From an uncultured Selenomonas sp. (GTDB taxonomy: Bacteria; Bacillota; Negativicutes; Selenomonadales; Selenomonadaceae), in assembly GCA_937981305.1 (NCBI GenBank), contig CALJPB010000418.1, forward strand, positions 1-18,971: a stretch of DNA of 18,971 bases, in the 5' to 3' direction. Positions 7,984-14,183 of this stretch are shown here, piece after piece. A model generated the notes under the pieces. It had not been told where the DNA came from. It did not search any database and saw only the letters and a program-made list of their open reading frames with translations. The number at the start of each line of letters is the position of its first letter. The first letter of the stretch is position 1. Made by a program: the position numbers and the translations under genes.

Positions 7984-9032
7984 TTCGTCCGCACCTTCTC
8001 TCCCTCGTGGAGTTGGTGCACGCCCGCCGTCACGATGCGTGCGCCCTGCGGCAGCCCCGTGACGAGGGCATCGTTTGTGCGGAATGCCGTGACGGTGACG
8101 GGGACGAGATGCACCACATCGTCCTCGACCATGTAGACCTGCGCCGTATCGCTCGTCTGATACAGCGCGGAGAGGGGAATGGAGACACCGTCTTGGACGG
8201 ATGCACCGAGGCGGACGCGTGCCGTCATGCCGAGCGGGAGGTCGGCGGGCGCATCCGTGAGCGCGATCCGCGCCGTATAGGTGCGTGTCGCCGCGTCGGG
8301 CACGGGCGAGAGCTCGCGCAGTATGCCCGTGTAGGCGGCACTGTTCGCCCAGAGGGCGACGGCGGCGGGCATACCGACGGAGACCTCTGCGAGACGGCTC
8401 TCGGGCACGGCGATCTCGATCTCGCGTTCGCCCTCCTGCGTGAGCGTCATGACCGTCTGCCCTGCGGCGATGATCTGTCCCTCCTCCGCCGTGATGTTCG
8501 AGATCACGCCGTCCGCACCCGCGACGAGGTTCGTGTAGCCGAGTGCGTTATGGCTCGCCGTGTCCTGCGCGACTGCCTGACGGTACGCTGCCTCGGCGGC
8601 GCGTTCGTTCGTGCGGTACTGGTCGAGCATCGCCTCCGAGATCGCCTGTGCGGCGAAAAGCTGCTCGTAGCGTGCTCGTTCCGTGCGTGCAAGTTCGTAG
8701 CGCGAACGTGCGGCAGAGACTGCTGCGTTTGTCGCGTTCGCCTGCTGCTGCACGTCGCGTGCGTCGATCACCATGAGGACATCGCCCGCGCGGACGTGTG
8801 CGCCGACGTTCACGTTGCGCGAGAGAATCTGTCCGCCGACCTGAAAGGCGAGCCGCGTCTCGTAGCGTCCGCGTACCGTACCCGTGTAACCGCCCTCCGC
8901 CGCGGCGGCATCGCCGACCGTCACCGTCCGTACGAGCGGCGGCGGTGCTTCCTTTGCCGCGTCCGTGCCGCAGCCCGTGAGTGCTGCGAGTGCAGCCGCG
9001 AGGATGAGTGTGAGGTAGGAACGCGCGTGCAT
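7980..9032 (-). CDS. RND efflux periplasmic adaptor (membrane fusion) lipoprotein
   Basis: A 350-residue adaptor. A lipoprotein signal peptide with lipobox LTGC places the lipidated Cys at residue 21. Then come a first beta/lipoyl half (VGGQILSRNVNVGAHVRAGDVLMVID, about 67-92), a helical hairpin rich in Ala, Arg, Glu and Gln (about 95-165), the second lipoyl half and beta-barrel, and a C-terminal membrane-proximal domain. It would link the permease at 4951 to an outer-membrane channel. The start follows AAAGGAGAG. It is the first gene of the efflux operon. Confidence 0.93.
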   Translation of the reverse strand: MHARSYLTLILAAALAALTGCGTDAAKEAPPPLVRTVTVGDAAAAEGGYTGTVRGRYETRLAFQVGGQILSRNVNVGAHVRAGDVLMVIDARDVQQQANATNAAVSAARSRYELARTERARYEQLFAAQAISEAMLDQYRTNERAAEAAYRQAVAQDTASHNALGYTNLVAGADGVISNITAEEGQIIAAGQTVMTLTQEGEREIEIAVPESRLAEVSVGMPAAVALWANSAAYTGILRELSPVPDAATRTYTARIALTDAPADLPLGMTARVRLGASVQDGVSIPLSALYQTSDTAQVYMVEDDVVHLVPVTVTAFRTNDALVTGLPQGARIVTAGVHQLHEGEKVRTK

Positions 9033-9066
9033 GGTGATCTCTCCTTTGTTTTCAGTAACTTCTTAA

Positions 9067-9095
9067 AGTTTACCACCGAATCGGGAGCGTGTCTA
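9067..9095 (-). promoter_or_regulatory. Predicted promoter of the efflux operon
   Basis: On the minus strand TAGACA (9090-9095), a 17-nt spacer and TAAACT (9067-9072). It lies between the yafQ terminator and the adaptor start, 35 nt upstream of the ATG. No repressor gene of the TetR or MarR type is adjacent. Confidence 0.6.
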
Positions 9096-9121
9096 TATAA
9101 TGGGGATTTGAATCCACGCAG

Positions 9122-9147
9122 AAAAAAAGACCGCACAGTGAGCGGTC
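9122..9147 (-). terminator. Intrinsic terminator of dinJ-yafQ
   Basis: On the minus strand, stem GACCGC/GCGGTC with a 7-nt loop (9129-9147) is followed by seven T (9122-9128). It overlaps the yafQ stop codon and separates the toxin-antitoxin unit from the efflux operon. Confidence 0.85.
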
Positions 9148-9424
9148 AGAGTCGAAAGAGTTTGGCGTGGCTGCCAAGACGGGTGAGCGAGAGAATCAGT
9201 GTGTCCTCGCGAATCTGGTAGATGAGAAGCCAGTCTGGAGTGATGTGGCATTCGTGATGATGGCGATACCTGCCAGACAGCGCGTGGTCGCGGTGATGCG
9301 CCGGCAGCGGCTCATGCCGTGCAAGTGTGTCGATGATGTGGGCGAGGAGGTCGAGGTCGCAGCCCTGTTTGATGGCGGCTTTCAAATCCTTTTTGAACTG
9401 TGCAGTCTGCTTAATACTCAGCAC
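9146..9424 (-). CDS. yafQ: YafQ-family mRNA interferase toxin
   Basis: A 92-residue RelE-superfamily toxin, the same length as E. coli YafQ. The residues known to matter in YafQ have counterparts: H47 in RDHALSG, H60, D64-W65 (HITPDWLLIYQ), R82, H86 and F90. YafQ cleaves mRNA on the ribosome. The start is a GTG at 9424, chosen because AGGAGG lies 7 nt upstream and the family N-terminus (LSIKQTAQFKKDLK) begins there. It overlaps the antitoxin gene by 14 nt. A longer open frame extends upstream but is only antitoxin DNA in another frame. Confidence 0.88.
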   Translation of the reverse strand: MLSIKQTAQFKKDLKAAIKQGCDLDLLAHIIDTLARHEPLPAHHRDHALSGRYRHHHECHITPDWLLIYQIREDTLILSLTRLGSHAKLFRL

Positions 9425-9707
9425 GAATTTCCTCCTGCGCTTCTCGAATGAGGTCAGCTGCACTCGCGTAGGATTTTGCAGGCAGTGCGCCGCTTGCAAT
9501 TGCGTCGGATTCACGCAGAGCAGCGAGCGTTTCCGGATTGAAACGTGGCTTTCGGACGGCGAACGGCAGACCGTCGTGCAGCAGCACCTGATGGAAAAAG
9601 ATGTTGACTGCTTCGGAAGCAGAGAGTCCAAGCGTTTGGAAGGTCCCCTCGACGGCAGACTTGAGTTCCGGTTCGAGACGGATATGCAGTGTTTCTGTCT
9701 TTGCCAT
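9411..9707 (-). CDS. dinJ: RelB/DinJ family antitoxin
   Basis: A 98-residue antitoxin. The N-terminal part (MAKTETLHIRLEPELKSAVE, then LGLSASEAVNIFFHQVLLHDGLPF) is the ribbon-helix-helix DNA-binding and dimerisation region of RelB/DinJ; the acidic C-terminal tail would bind YafQ. The start at 9707 follows AAGGAGATG, and upstream ATGs lie before the predicted promoter. It probably represses its own promoter, which faces the methyltransferase promoter only about 15 bp away. Confidence 0.88.
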   Translation of the reverse strand: MAKTETLHIRLEPELKSAVEGTFQTLGLSASEAVNIFFHQVLLHDGLPFAVRKPRFNPETLAALRESDAIASGALPAKSYASAADLIREAQEEIRAEY

Positions 9708-9729
9708 GCGAATCATCTCCTTGCATAAA

Positions 9730-9758
9730 ATTGTATCACGTTTGGTAGACATTCGCAA
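9730..9758 (-). promoter_or_regulatory. Predicted promoter of dinJ-yafQ
   Basis: Minus strand: TTGCGA (9753-9758), 17-nt spacer, TACAAT (9730-9735), 23 nt upstream of the dinJ start. Confidence 0.65.
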
Positions 9759-9773
9759 GGTTCCTTCCATGAT

Positions 9774-9802
9774 TTGAACCCGCACGCATTTTATGCTAGA
9801 AT
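9774..9802 (+). promoter_or_regulatory. Predicted promoter of the methyltransferase gene
   Basis: TTGAAC (9774-9779), 17-nt spacer, TAGAAT (9797-9802). This places the transcription start near 9809, so the coding start must be downstream, in line with the ATG at 9832. Confidence 0.6.
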
Positions 9803-9831
9803 ACAATCCGATGATGGTGAGAAAGGGTGTC

Positions 9832-10527
9832 ATGATGGACGAAGAACTGCGGCGGTATGAGAAGATCCGAGGGGCGTATCATTCGGTGGGGCGGCTTGCG
9901 AATCTGTACGACGGGATGATGACGTACTCGACGTGGTCGGGCAAGTTCGTCTCGCGGCTCGTGTGGGGACTGGACAGAAACGGTGTGAGCCGCTATGTCG
10001 GCCTTGCCCTGCGTGCGGCGCACGAGGGGTTCGAGGGAAAACTGCTCGAAGTGCCGGTCGGGACGGGCTGTCTCTCACTGCCCGTCTATGCGGAGCTGCC
10101 GAATGCGGACATCACCTGCCTCGACTACTCGCCCGCGATGCTCGCGGCGGCGCGTGCGCGTGCGGATGCCATCGGTGTGCATAACGTCGCGTTCGTGGAG
10201 GGCGATGTCGGAAATTTGACGTTCGAGGATAGTTTTTTCGATGCGGCAGTCTCCATCAACGGCTTTCACGCGTTCCCCGACAAGGAGGCGGCGTGGAGCG
10301 AGGTGCACCGCGTGCTGCGCCCCGGCGGACGGCTCACGGGGTCGGTCTTCGTGCTCGGCGGGAATCCGCGCACGGAGTTCGTGGTGAAGCATCTCTATAC
10401 GCGCATGGGCTTCTTTACGCCGCCGTATGATACGAAGGAACAGCTTGAGGCACGACTCAAGGCTCTCTATCGTGAGGTCACGGTCGAGTGTGTGGAGTCG
10501 CTTGCGTGCTTCTCGTGTGTAAAGTAG
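9832..10527 (+). CDS. Class I SAM-dependent methyltransferase
   Basis: A 231-residue protein of the Methyltransf_11/UbiE type. Motif I is EVPVGTGCL (73-81), an acidic residue of motif II is D98 (CLDYS), motif III lies near GDV at 124-126, and LRPGGRL (162-168) marks the post-motif strand. No substrate-specific domain is visible, so the methylated molecule is unknown. The ATG at 9832 follows AAAGGG; upstream ATGs at 9811 and 9814 have no ribosome site and would start almost at the predicted transcription start. The gene stands alone, divergent from dinJ. Confidence 0.82.
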   Translation: MMDEELRRYEKIRGAYHSVGRLANLYDGMMTYSTWSGKFVSRLVWGLDRNGVSRYVGLALRAAHEGFEGKLLEVPVGTGCLSLPVYAELPNADITCLDYSPAMLAAARARADAIGVHNVAFVEGDVGNLTFEDSFFDAAVSINGFHAFPDKEAAWSEVHRVLRPGGRLTGSVFVLGGNPRTEFVVKHLYTRMGFFTPPYDTKEQLEARLKALYREVTVECVESLACFSCVK

Positions 10528-10580
10528 GATTCATCTGCTTTGATGTATCAGGCTCTTTTTGGTTTTTTAGGAGGTATTTT

Positions 10581-11033
10581 ATGATGTTTCGTAAACTCTC
10601 GCGTGCGCTTGCCGCAGCTCTGATCGTCGGCGGTGCGTATGCCGCGTCTCCCGTGTATGCCGCAGAGACGGCGGCACCTGCTGCGGAGCAGACGGCAGAG
10701 GTGCAGGCCCCGTTTGATGTGCAGGTCGTCGAGCAGCACGTGATGGCGACGATCACGCGCTTTGAAAAGGACGATATCACCGGGCTTCAGGCGGAAGCGA
10801 CCGCAGAGCTGCGTCCACATCTGACGGCGGAGCAGGTCACGGGGGCAAAGGCGGAGTTCGCACCGAAGTGGGGACCGCGCGGTGCTGTCGGCAAGCCGCT
10901 CATGACGGCGGGCAAGGAGGGCGACAAGTGGTATGTCATCTGCGAGCTCGCCGTGGGCTACAAGGCGACCGCCGTCGTCTATCGTCTCACGTACGATGAA
11001 AATATGAAACTGGCGGGCTTCTTCGTCCGTTGA
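10581..11033 (+). CDS. Small secreted protein, possibly DUF3887-like
   Basis: A 150-residue protein with a clear Sec signal peptide: basic start MMFRKLSRA, a hydrophobic core to about residue 22, and a cleavage region near VYA/AET (about 26-28). After an Ala/Glu-rich linker comes a roughly 100-residue domain with a helix, then GKPLMTAGKEGDKWYVICELAVG, then alternating strands to the end (YRLTYDENMKLAGFFVR). This layout resembles DUF3887 domains, where a helical part precedes an amphipathic sheet, but similarity is judged by eye only. The start has AGGAGGT 6 nt upstream. It ends at a strong terminator. Confidence 0.65.
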   Translation: MMFRKLSRALAAALIVGGAYAASPVYAAETAAPAAEQTAEVQAPFDVQVVEQHVMATITRFEKDDITGLQAEATAELRPHLTAEQVTGAKAEFAPKWGPRGAVGKPLMTAGKEGDKWYVICELAVGYKATAVVYRLTYDENMKLAGFFVR

Positions 11034-11039
11034 TTCTAT

Positions 11040-11081
11040 CCATCAAAAAAACTCACGCAATCGCGTGAGTTTTTTTGATGG
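11040..11081. terminator. Bidirectional intrinsic terminator
   Basis: A perfect 19-bp stem (11040-11058 with 11063-11081) and a 4-nt loop. The core is ACTCACGC/GCGTGAGT, flanked by A7 on the left and T7 on the right, so it works in both directions. It separates the convergent genes ending at 11033 and 11086. Confidence 0.92.
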
Positions 11082-11085
11082 ACGT

Positions 11086-12090
11086 TTACACTTTATCGTT
11101 GTAGACGCTCGTGTCGTTGTCCTCGCTATGCGAGGAGGATGCCGCCACAGCCTGGAACGGGGCGGCGCTGTCGTAGGTGGTCTGTACGCCGTAGACGGTG
11201 GTATCGCTCTGCGTCTGGATGTAGAGCGTGGTGCCGGCGGGCAGGTCGATGTTCTTGCCGTGGACGAATGCACCTGCGACGATGCCGAGAGGTCCAAGGA
11301 CGGCGATGCCTGCGAGCGATGCGCCGGCTGCCATGGCGAGGTGCTGCATTTCCTTCTTTGCTTCCTCACCGATGAAGGTGGTGACATAGGTGCCGTCGAG
11401 TGCCTTGGTGTTCTTAAAGTCGATGTCGACCTGCGCGTTGCGGCCGAAGTTCTTCGACTGTTTTACCTTTGTGACCGTACCCTCGCCGCGTGAGCCCTTG
11501 GTAAAGACAAGGGCATCGCCGACGAATACATCGTCCGCAACCTGGTACTCGATGGTGTCGCCGACCTTGAGATTCTTGGCGTTGACGGGGGTCACGAGTG
11601 CAACCTTGACGAGGGTGTTTGCAGGAACCGAGACGGGGGTGACGGGGATCTCCTTCGTGCCGAAGGAGGCGACGGAGAGTGCGGAGATCCGCTTTTGGAA
11701 TGTACCCGTGGTGGTCTTTCCGAGGAGTGCCATCTCCATCTCGTTGACGCGCTCCTGCACGGAACGCAGACTCGTCTCGTGGTTGATGTTCCACTCGATC
11801 GCGTTGAGGTTCATGAGGACGGACGGGGTTGTACTGTTCGTATAGACCTCGTCGTAGATCGCGTCGATGCGTGCCATCAGGCTGCCCGCGCGGTGCGTGC
11901 CGTCATAGTCGCGTTCGAGCCGGTTGATGCGGTCGATGAGCGCACCGGTCTGTTCCTGTCCGTAGGTGTCCTGCTCGATGAGGGCGAGTTTGGCTTGGAC
12001 GGCGTTGGGCGGCTCTGCAGCGAGTGCCGTGCCGAAGGATGTGAGTGCGAGCACCAGGGTCAGTACGAGTGCACAGATTTTTTGCTGCAT
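11086..12090 (-). CDS. Secreted repeat protein of unknown function
   Basis: A 334-residue exported protein with a signal peptide cleaved near ALA/AEP (about 24-26). The N-terminal half (about 30-145) has degenerate helical repeats: an IEQDTYGQEQTGALIDRI segment near 38-55 and MALLGKTTTGTFQKRI near 120-135 share the pattern YG/LG-x3-TG-x2-x-RI, with a weaker copy between (SLMARIDAIYDEVYT). The second half (about 155-245) is beta-rich (VPANTLVKVALVTPVNAKN, then GDTIEY, FTKGSRGEG). A Gly/Ala-rich hydrophobic stretch lies at 253-275. I do not recognise a named family. A GGAGGAG site supports the start. It lies 13 nt downstream of the next gene and shares its promoter. Confidence 0.75.
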   Translation of the reverse strand: MQQKICALVLTLVLALTSFGTALAAEPPNAVQAKLALIEQDTYGQEQTGALIDRINRLERDYDGTHRAGSLMARIDAIYDEVYTNSTTPSVLMNLNAIEWNINHETSLRSVQERVNEMEMALLGKTTTGTFQKRISALSVASFGTKEIPVTPVSVPANTLVKVALVTPVNAKNLKVGDTIEYQVADDVFVGDALVFTKGSRGEGTVTKVKQSKNFGRNAQVDIDFKNTKALDGTYVTTFIGEEAKKEMQHLAMAAGASLAGIAVLGPLGIVAGAFVHGKNIDLPAGTTLYIQTQSDTTVYGVQTTYDSAAPFQAVAASSSHSEDNDTSVYNDKV

Positions 12091-12103
12091 GAATGTTCTC
12101 CTC

Positions 12104-12511
12104 CTATCTTGCCTGCTTCTTTTGATTTAGAAGTTCTTCGATAAAGTCCGCAATGCCTCTGAGCGGTGAAGCGGGGGTGTATTTTTGCGGTGCATCCATG
12201 CCCTGCGTTGTACGCAGCACTTCCTTTGTATCATAGACCTCGACGCGCGCGGAGACGAACTGATACGTTCCTGCCTGCGGGTAGAGGCGCGTACGATAGA
12301 CGTAACGGCGGTTCTCTGTCGCCTTGACAACAGCGATGACCGCATCGCGTTCCGTGTCTGAGACGCGGACGATGCTCGCGGCATCGACGTAGTAGCCCGT
12401 ATCGTCCTCCGCATCGACAAAGCGCATATCCTCTGCGGCTTCGCAGATGTGGAAGCTCGCGAGAGCGATAAGGACGGCAAGCACGCACCCGCCGACCGTA
12501 AGTCGCTGCAT
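12104..12511 (-). CDS. Small secreted protein, possibly surface-adhesin E-like
   Basis: A 135-residue protein with a signal peptide (MQRLTVGGCVLAVLIALA, cleaved near CEA/AED, about 24-27). The mature part starts with MRFVDAEDDTGYYVDAASI and continues as alternating strands with YRTRLY and RVEVYD. The GYYVDAASI pattern and strand order recall the surface-adhesin protein E / acid-shock type domain seen in many Negativicutes and Proteobacteria, but this is a guess by eye. The ATG at 12511 has AAGGAGG 10 nt upstream; an ATG at 12547 overlaps the promoter -10 and cannot be used. First gene of a two-gene unit. Confidence 0.72.
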   Translation of the reverse strand: MQRLTVGGCVLAVLIALASFHICEAAEDMRFVDAEDDTGYYVDAASIVRVSDTERDAVIAVVKATENRRYVYRTRLYPQAGTYQFVSARVEVYDTKEVLRTTQGMDAPQKYTPASPLRGIADFIEELLNQKKQAR

Positions 12512-12545
12512 GAGTGGATCGCCTCCTTTTCTCTGATTCGGATTC

Positions 12546-12574
12546 ATTATAGTGTAAAAAATTTTTTGCGTCAA
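12546..12574 (-). promoter_or_regulatory. Near-consensus promoter of the secreted-protein pair
   Basis: Minus strand: TTGACG (12569-12574), a 17-nt spacer made mostly of A and T runs, TATAAT (12546-12551). This is among the best promoter matches in the window and lies 35 nt upstream of the start at 12511. Confidence 0.85.
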
Positions 12575-12636
12575 ATTTATATTCGATGAGGGAGCGTGCG
12601 CCGGGTGAGCGGTCTTTTCGGTTGCGAAAATTCCGT

Positions 12637-12713
12637 AAAAGCCCTCGGCGGCAAGTTGAGGCATCCAACGTCAACTTGCCGTCGAGGGCGTAGGTCTTGC
12701 AGAATGATACCGC
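12637..12713 (-). pseudogene. Integrase gene fragment
   Basis: Matches 14984-15058 of the intact integrase gene, which encodes about residues 104-128 (GIILQDLRPR and LAAEGF). The first part on the minus strand still reads ILQDLRPR, then a 2-nt length difference shifts the frame. On the right, the match stops at GATACCGC and jumps to sequence matching 15435, so 376 bp corresponding to 15059-15434 (integrase start and upstream region) are deleted. Confidence 0.8.
12641..12689. repeat. 19-bp inverted repeat inside the integrase fragment
   Basis: Arms 12641-12659 and 12671-12689 pair over 19 positions with a single G-T/G-U at 12648/12682, around an 11-nt loop. The left arm matches the integrase (14988-15006); the right arm differs from the corresponding integrase stretch and looks copied from the left arm. 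No T-run follows on either side. Confidence 0.8.
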
Positions 12714-12813
12714 GCGTGGTGGAGTATTCCCCGATCGGGATGCTTGCCCTTGGTCGCCTGCCATGTTCGCGCAGGGCGGGCGGCTTTTTATTTCATGAGA
12801 ACGCCGCCATGCG
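12714..12813 (+). repeat. Copy A of a 101-nt direct repeat
   Basis: Matches 15435-15535 with three substitutions (12721, 12761, 12774) and one 1-nt indel. It includes the plus-strand terminator hairpin and the last codons of fic. The promoter in front of the second copy is not present here. Confidence 0.9.
12752..12789 (+). terminator. Plus-strand intrinsic terminator (copy A)
   Basis: Arms 12752-12765 and 12772-12785 pair over 14 positions with three G-U pairs and one A/G mismatch (12763/12774), followed by T5 (12785-12789). It faces the 3' end of fic. Confidence 0.65.
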
Positions 12814-13464
12814 CTCGCGTTCCTCTGCTTGCAGATCGGCGGCAAAGGCTGCGAATCCGTTCAAGTCTCCTGTGTTGAGATAGTTGATGTATTCCTTGCG
12901 CCGCTCGACGGGGATAACGATCGGGGTTAGATCGGCGAGGAAGCAGCTGTATACCATGAGGGCACGCCCTACGCGCCCGTTCCCGTCGGGGAAGGGGTGA
13001 ATGTGTTCAAAGGCGATGTGTTGACGGCAAAGAGCGAGCACCCTGTCTGAATCAGATACCGCCGCCGCCATTTGCGCGTCCAGGTTCGCAATCCAATCCG
13101 TGAGTGCAGCGGGCACGAGATAGGGCGGTGTAGGGGTAAAATCCGCGCCGATGATGAGATTCGGGCGCGTCTTGAACTGCCCCGGCACACTCTCGATTGC
13201 GTCCCTGCAAAGAAGCGCGTGCACCTCACGGATGAGGGCGAGCGAGAGCGGCGCGGCTTCCTGCGTGTGCTCGACGAGAAAGGGCATGAACGCCTTGTAG
13301 TTCAGTATCTCGTTCAGTTCGCGCATATCCATCGCACGGGGGATATAGCCGTCAATGAGTACGCTTTTCGTCTCTCCTTGTGTGAGTGTATTCCCCTCAA
13401 TGGCGGTGGAATGGTGCGCCATGCGTACCATGAGATCGGCGAGATAATCCGCTGAATAGGGCAT
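12793..13464 (-). CDS. fic: Fic-domain protein with N-terminal inhibitory motif (putative AMPylase)
   Basis: A 223-residue Fic protein. The active-site motif HPFPDGNGRVGR (156-167) is complete, including catalytic His156 and the Gly/Asn/Arg that bind nucleotide phosphates. An inhibitory motif of the (S/T)xxxE(G/N) type is present at S19-G24 (STAIEG), which in class II Fic proteins folds over the active site; so no separate antitoxin is needed. Expected activity is transfer of AMP to a protein hydroxyl; the target is unknown. The start at 13464 has GGAGG 6 nt upstream; the ATG at 13476 is inside that site. It follows the truncated repressor gene by 12 nt. A collapsed copy of the same gene lies at 15515-15574. 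Confidence 0.88.
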   Translation of the reverse strand: MPYSADYLADLMVRMAHHSTAIEGNTLTQGETKSVLIDGYIPRAMDMRELNEILNYKAFMPFLVEHTQEAAPLSLALIREVHALLCRDAIESVPGQFKTRPNLIIGADFTPTPPYLVPAALTDWIANLDAQMAAAVSDSDRVLALCRQHIAFEHIHPFPDGNGRVGRALMVYSCFLADLTPIVIPVERRKEYINYLNTGDLNGFAAFAADLQAEERERMAAFS

Positions 13465-13476
13465 GAAAACCTCCAT

Positions 13477-13695
13477 TTATATATGGGCAGCATGGCGGGG
13501 GCGTATCCGAATCAGACACGGGGAACGGTGGCGGCGTTGTGCTATTTTGAATATATTACGTTGTTTTGGTTCATAGTTGCCCGATAGGTATTCACTAATC
13601 GACGCTTTACTTATACCTGTCAACTCATGAAGTTCAACCGCTTTCATGTTTTCCGCTCGCATAGAAGCCTTCAAACGCTCTGAAAACGTGCCCAT
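13477..13695 (-). pseudogene. Phage-type repressor truncated after its HTH domain
   Basis: The open frame gives 72 residues. Residues 1-53 are an XRE helix-turn-helix (FSERLKASMRAENMKAVELH, then LTGISKASISEYLSGNYEPKQRNIFKIAQ). The expected continuation (a linker and an S24 peptidase domain, as in the gene at 16544) is missing. The last 19 residues, very basic, are read from DNA that matches the untranslated stretch downstream of the intact repressor (13486-13530 with 16481-16525), so an internal deletion joined codon 53 to the trailer. AGGAGG precedes the start. The short protein could still bind DNA, but could not be cleaved in the SOS manner. Confidence 0.75.
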
Positions 13696-13716
13696 AAATA
13701 AAACCTCCTCACGTCG

Positions 13717-13745
13717 ATTATATAGCGGAAATTCGGAAAACACAA
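13717..13745 (-). promoter_or_regulatory. Predicted promoter of the truncated repressor gene
   Basis: Minus strand: TTGTGT (13740-13745), 17-nt spacer, TATAAT (13717-13722). Facing ATTCGGA (13731-13737) and TCCGAAT (13777-13783) half-sites surround it and might be the operators of this older repressor. They are unlike those of the intact element. Confidence 0.55.
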
Positions 13746-13881
13746 CTGAAAGCAAGCGGCTTAAAAAAATCAGAAATCCGAATAAAAAGTGGAACACAAT
13801 GAAGAGCAAAGAGGGGGAAGAGCGCGTTATGTACCGGCTCTTCGCACACATGAACGCGGGACAGGCAGCGTGGGCTTTTTG

Positions 13882-13901
13882 TTTGCCTGCACGTTGCCTG
13901 C
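13882..13901 (+). repeat. Paired 9-bp integrase arm-type repeat (element A)
   Basis: TTTGCCTGC, two bases, GTTGCCTGC, an 11-bp period. It differs from the pair at 14100-14119 by A to G at the eighth position of each unit; the preceding CTTTTTG is also shared. Confidence 0.6.
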
Positions 13902-13930
13902 AAATTCCCGCAAATGGTACGTATGCGGCA

Positions 13931-13952
13931 TTTTCTCCAATGGTGGAGAAAA
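13931..13952. repeat. 9-bp inverted repeat TTTTCTCCA/TGGAGAAAA
   Basis: Perfect arms around ATGG. The centre and right arm contain ATGGTGGA (13940-13947), which recurs at 14129-14136 next to the integrase arm repeats. A recombination core or an incidental hairpin are both possible. Apart from this and the listed promoter, terminator and repeats I see nothing coding in 13970-14171. Confidence 0.45.
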
Positions 13953-13973
13953 ACACGCGAAGCCCGTAAAATA

Positions 13974-14002
13974 TGGACTTTCAAGCTTTTTTATATTATA
14001 AT
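13974..14002 (+). promoter_or_regulatory. Predicted promoter of a short orphan unit
   Basis: TGGACT (13974-13979), 17-nt spacer, TATAAT (13997-14002). A second possible extended -10, TGCTATACT (14024-14032), overlaps the palindrome TATACT-GT-AGTATA (14027-14040). No gene follows before the terminator at 14050. Confidence 0.55.
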
Positions 14003-14049
14003 GGTGCATGAATTTTTTCACTATGCTATACTGTAGTATAATAAACGAT

Positions 14050-14094
14050 GAGAGCGATAAACCGCGCCGTTATGCGGTTCGTCGCTCTCTTTTT
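14050..14094 (+). terminator. Plus-strand intrinsic terminator
   Basis: Outer stem GAGAGCGA (14050-14057) with TCGCTCTC (14082-14089), inner stem AACCGC (14060-14065) with GCGGTT (14074-14079), then T5 (14090-14094). It ends the short unit that starts near 14009 and could shield the integrase 3' end. Confidence 0.8.
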
Positions 14095-14099
14095 GCGGA

Positions 14100-14183
14100 T
14101 TTGCCTACACGTTGCCTACGTCCTTTCTATGGTGGACCAAAGGATGTAAAAGACCGCTGTAGGCGCGGTGTTCATTCGCCTAC
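14100..14183 (+). repeat. Integrase arm-type repeats next to int
   Basis: TTTGCCTAC (14100-14108) and GTTGCCTAC (14111-14119) repeat with an 11-bp period. A third copy, TTCGCCTAC (14175-14183), overlaps the end of int, and TTTGCCTAT (15391-15399) lies before it. Short direct repeats beside int are typical of sites bound by the integrase N-terminal domain. The recombination core is not identified; ATGGTGGA at 14129-14136, also at 13940-13947, is a candidate. Confidence 0.6.

Larger units (their letters stand above)
12637..13901. mobile_element. Decayed remnant of a temperate element (element A)
   Basis: Pieces in the same order and orientation as the apparently intact element at 14100 onward: an integrase fragment (12637-12713), the 12714-12813 repeat, fic, a shortened repressor gene with the same downstream 45-bp segment, the broken start of the small early gene (13799) and a pair of integrase-type repeats (13882-13901). 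Large parts are missing, including the integrase C-terminal half and its start, dinD, the repressor C-terminus and everything beyond the small gene. It therefore cannot move alone but could recombine with its neighbour. Confidence 0.75.
13799..13969 (+). pseudogene. Broken copy of the small early gene found at 17599
   Basis: The first 25 codons match the 17599 gene closely (GEERVMY, AHMxAGxAAW). After the codon for W25, near 13874, the similarity stops and the frame runs 31 codons through unrelated sequence, including the integrase-type repeat at 13882. The AGGAGG site of the intact gene is replaced by AAGTGGA. It is probably not translated. Confidence 0.75.

Noticed and set aside
4864..8136. 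Long open frames on the plus strand opposite the RND and adaptor genes, and opposite korA (1361-2713).
   Set aside because: They mirror well-supported genes, have no ribosome sites, and their products have the low-complexity Arg/His/Asp-rich look of antisense frames in GC-rich DNA.
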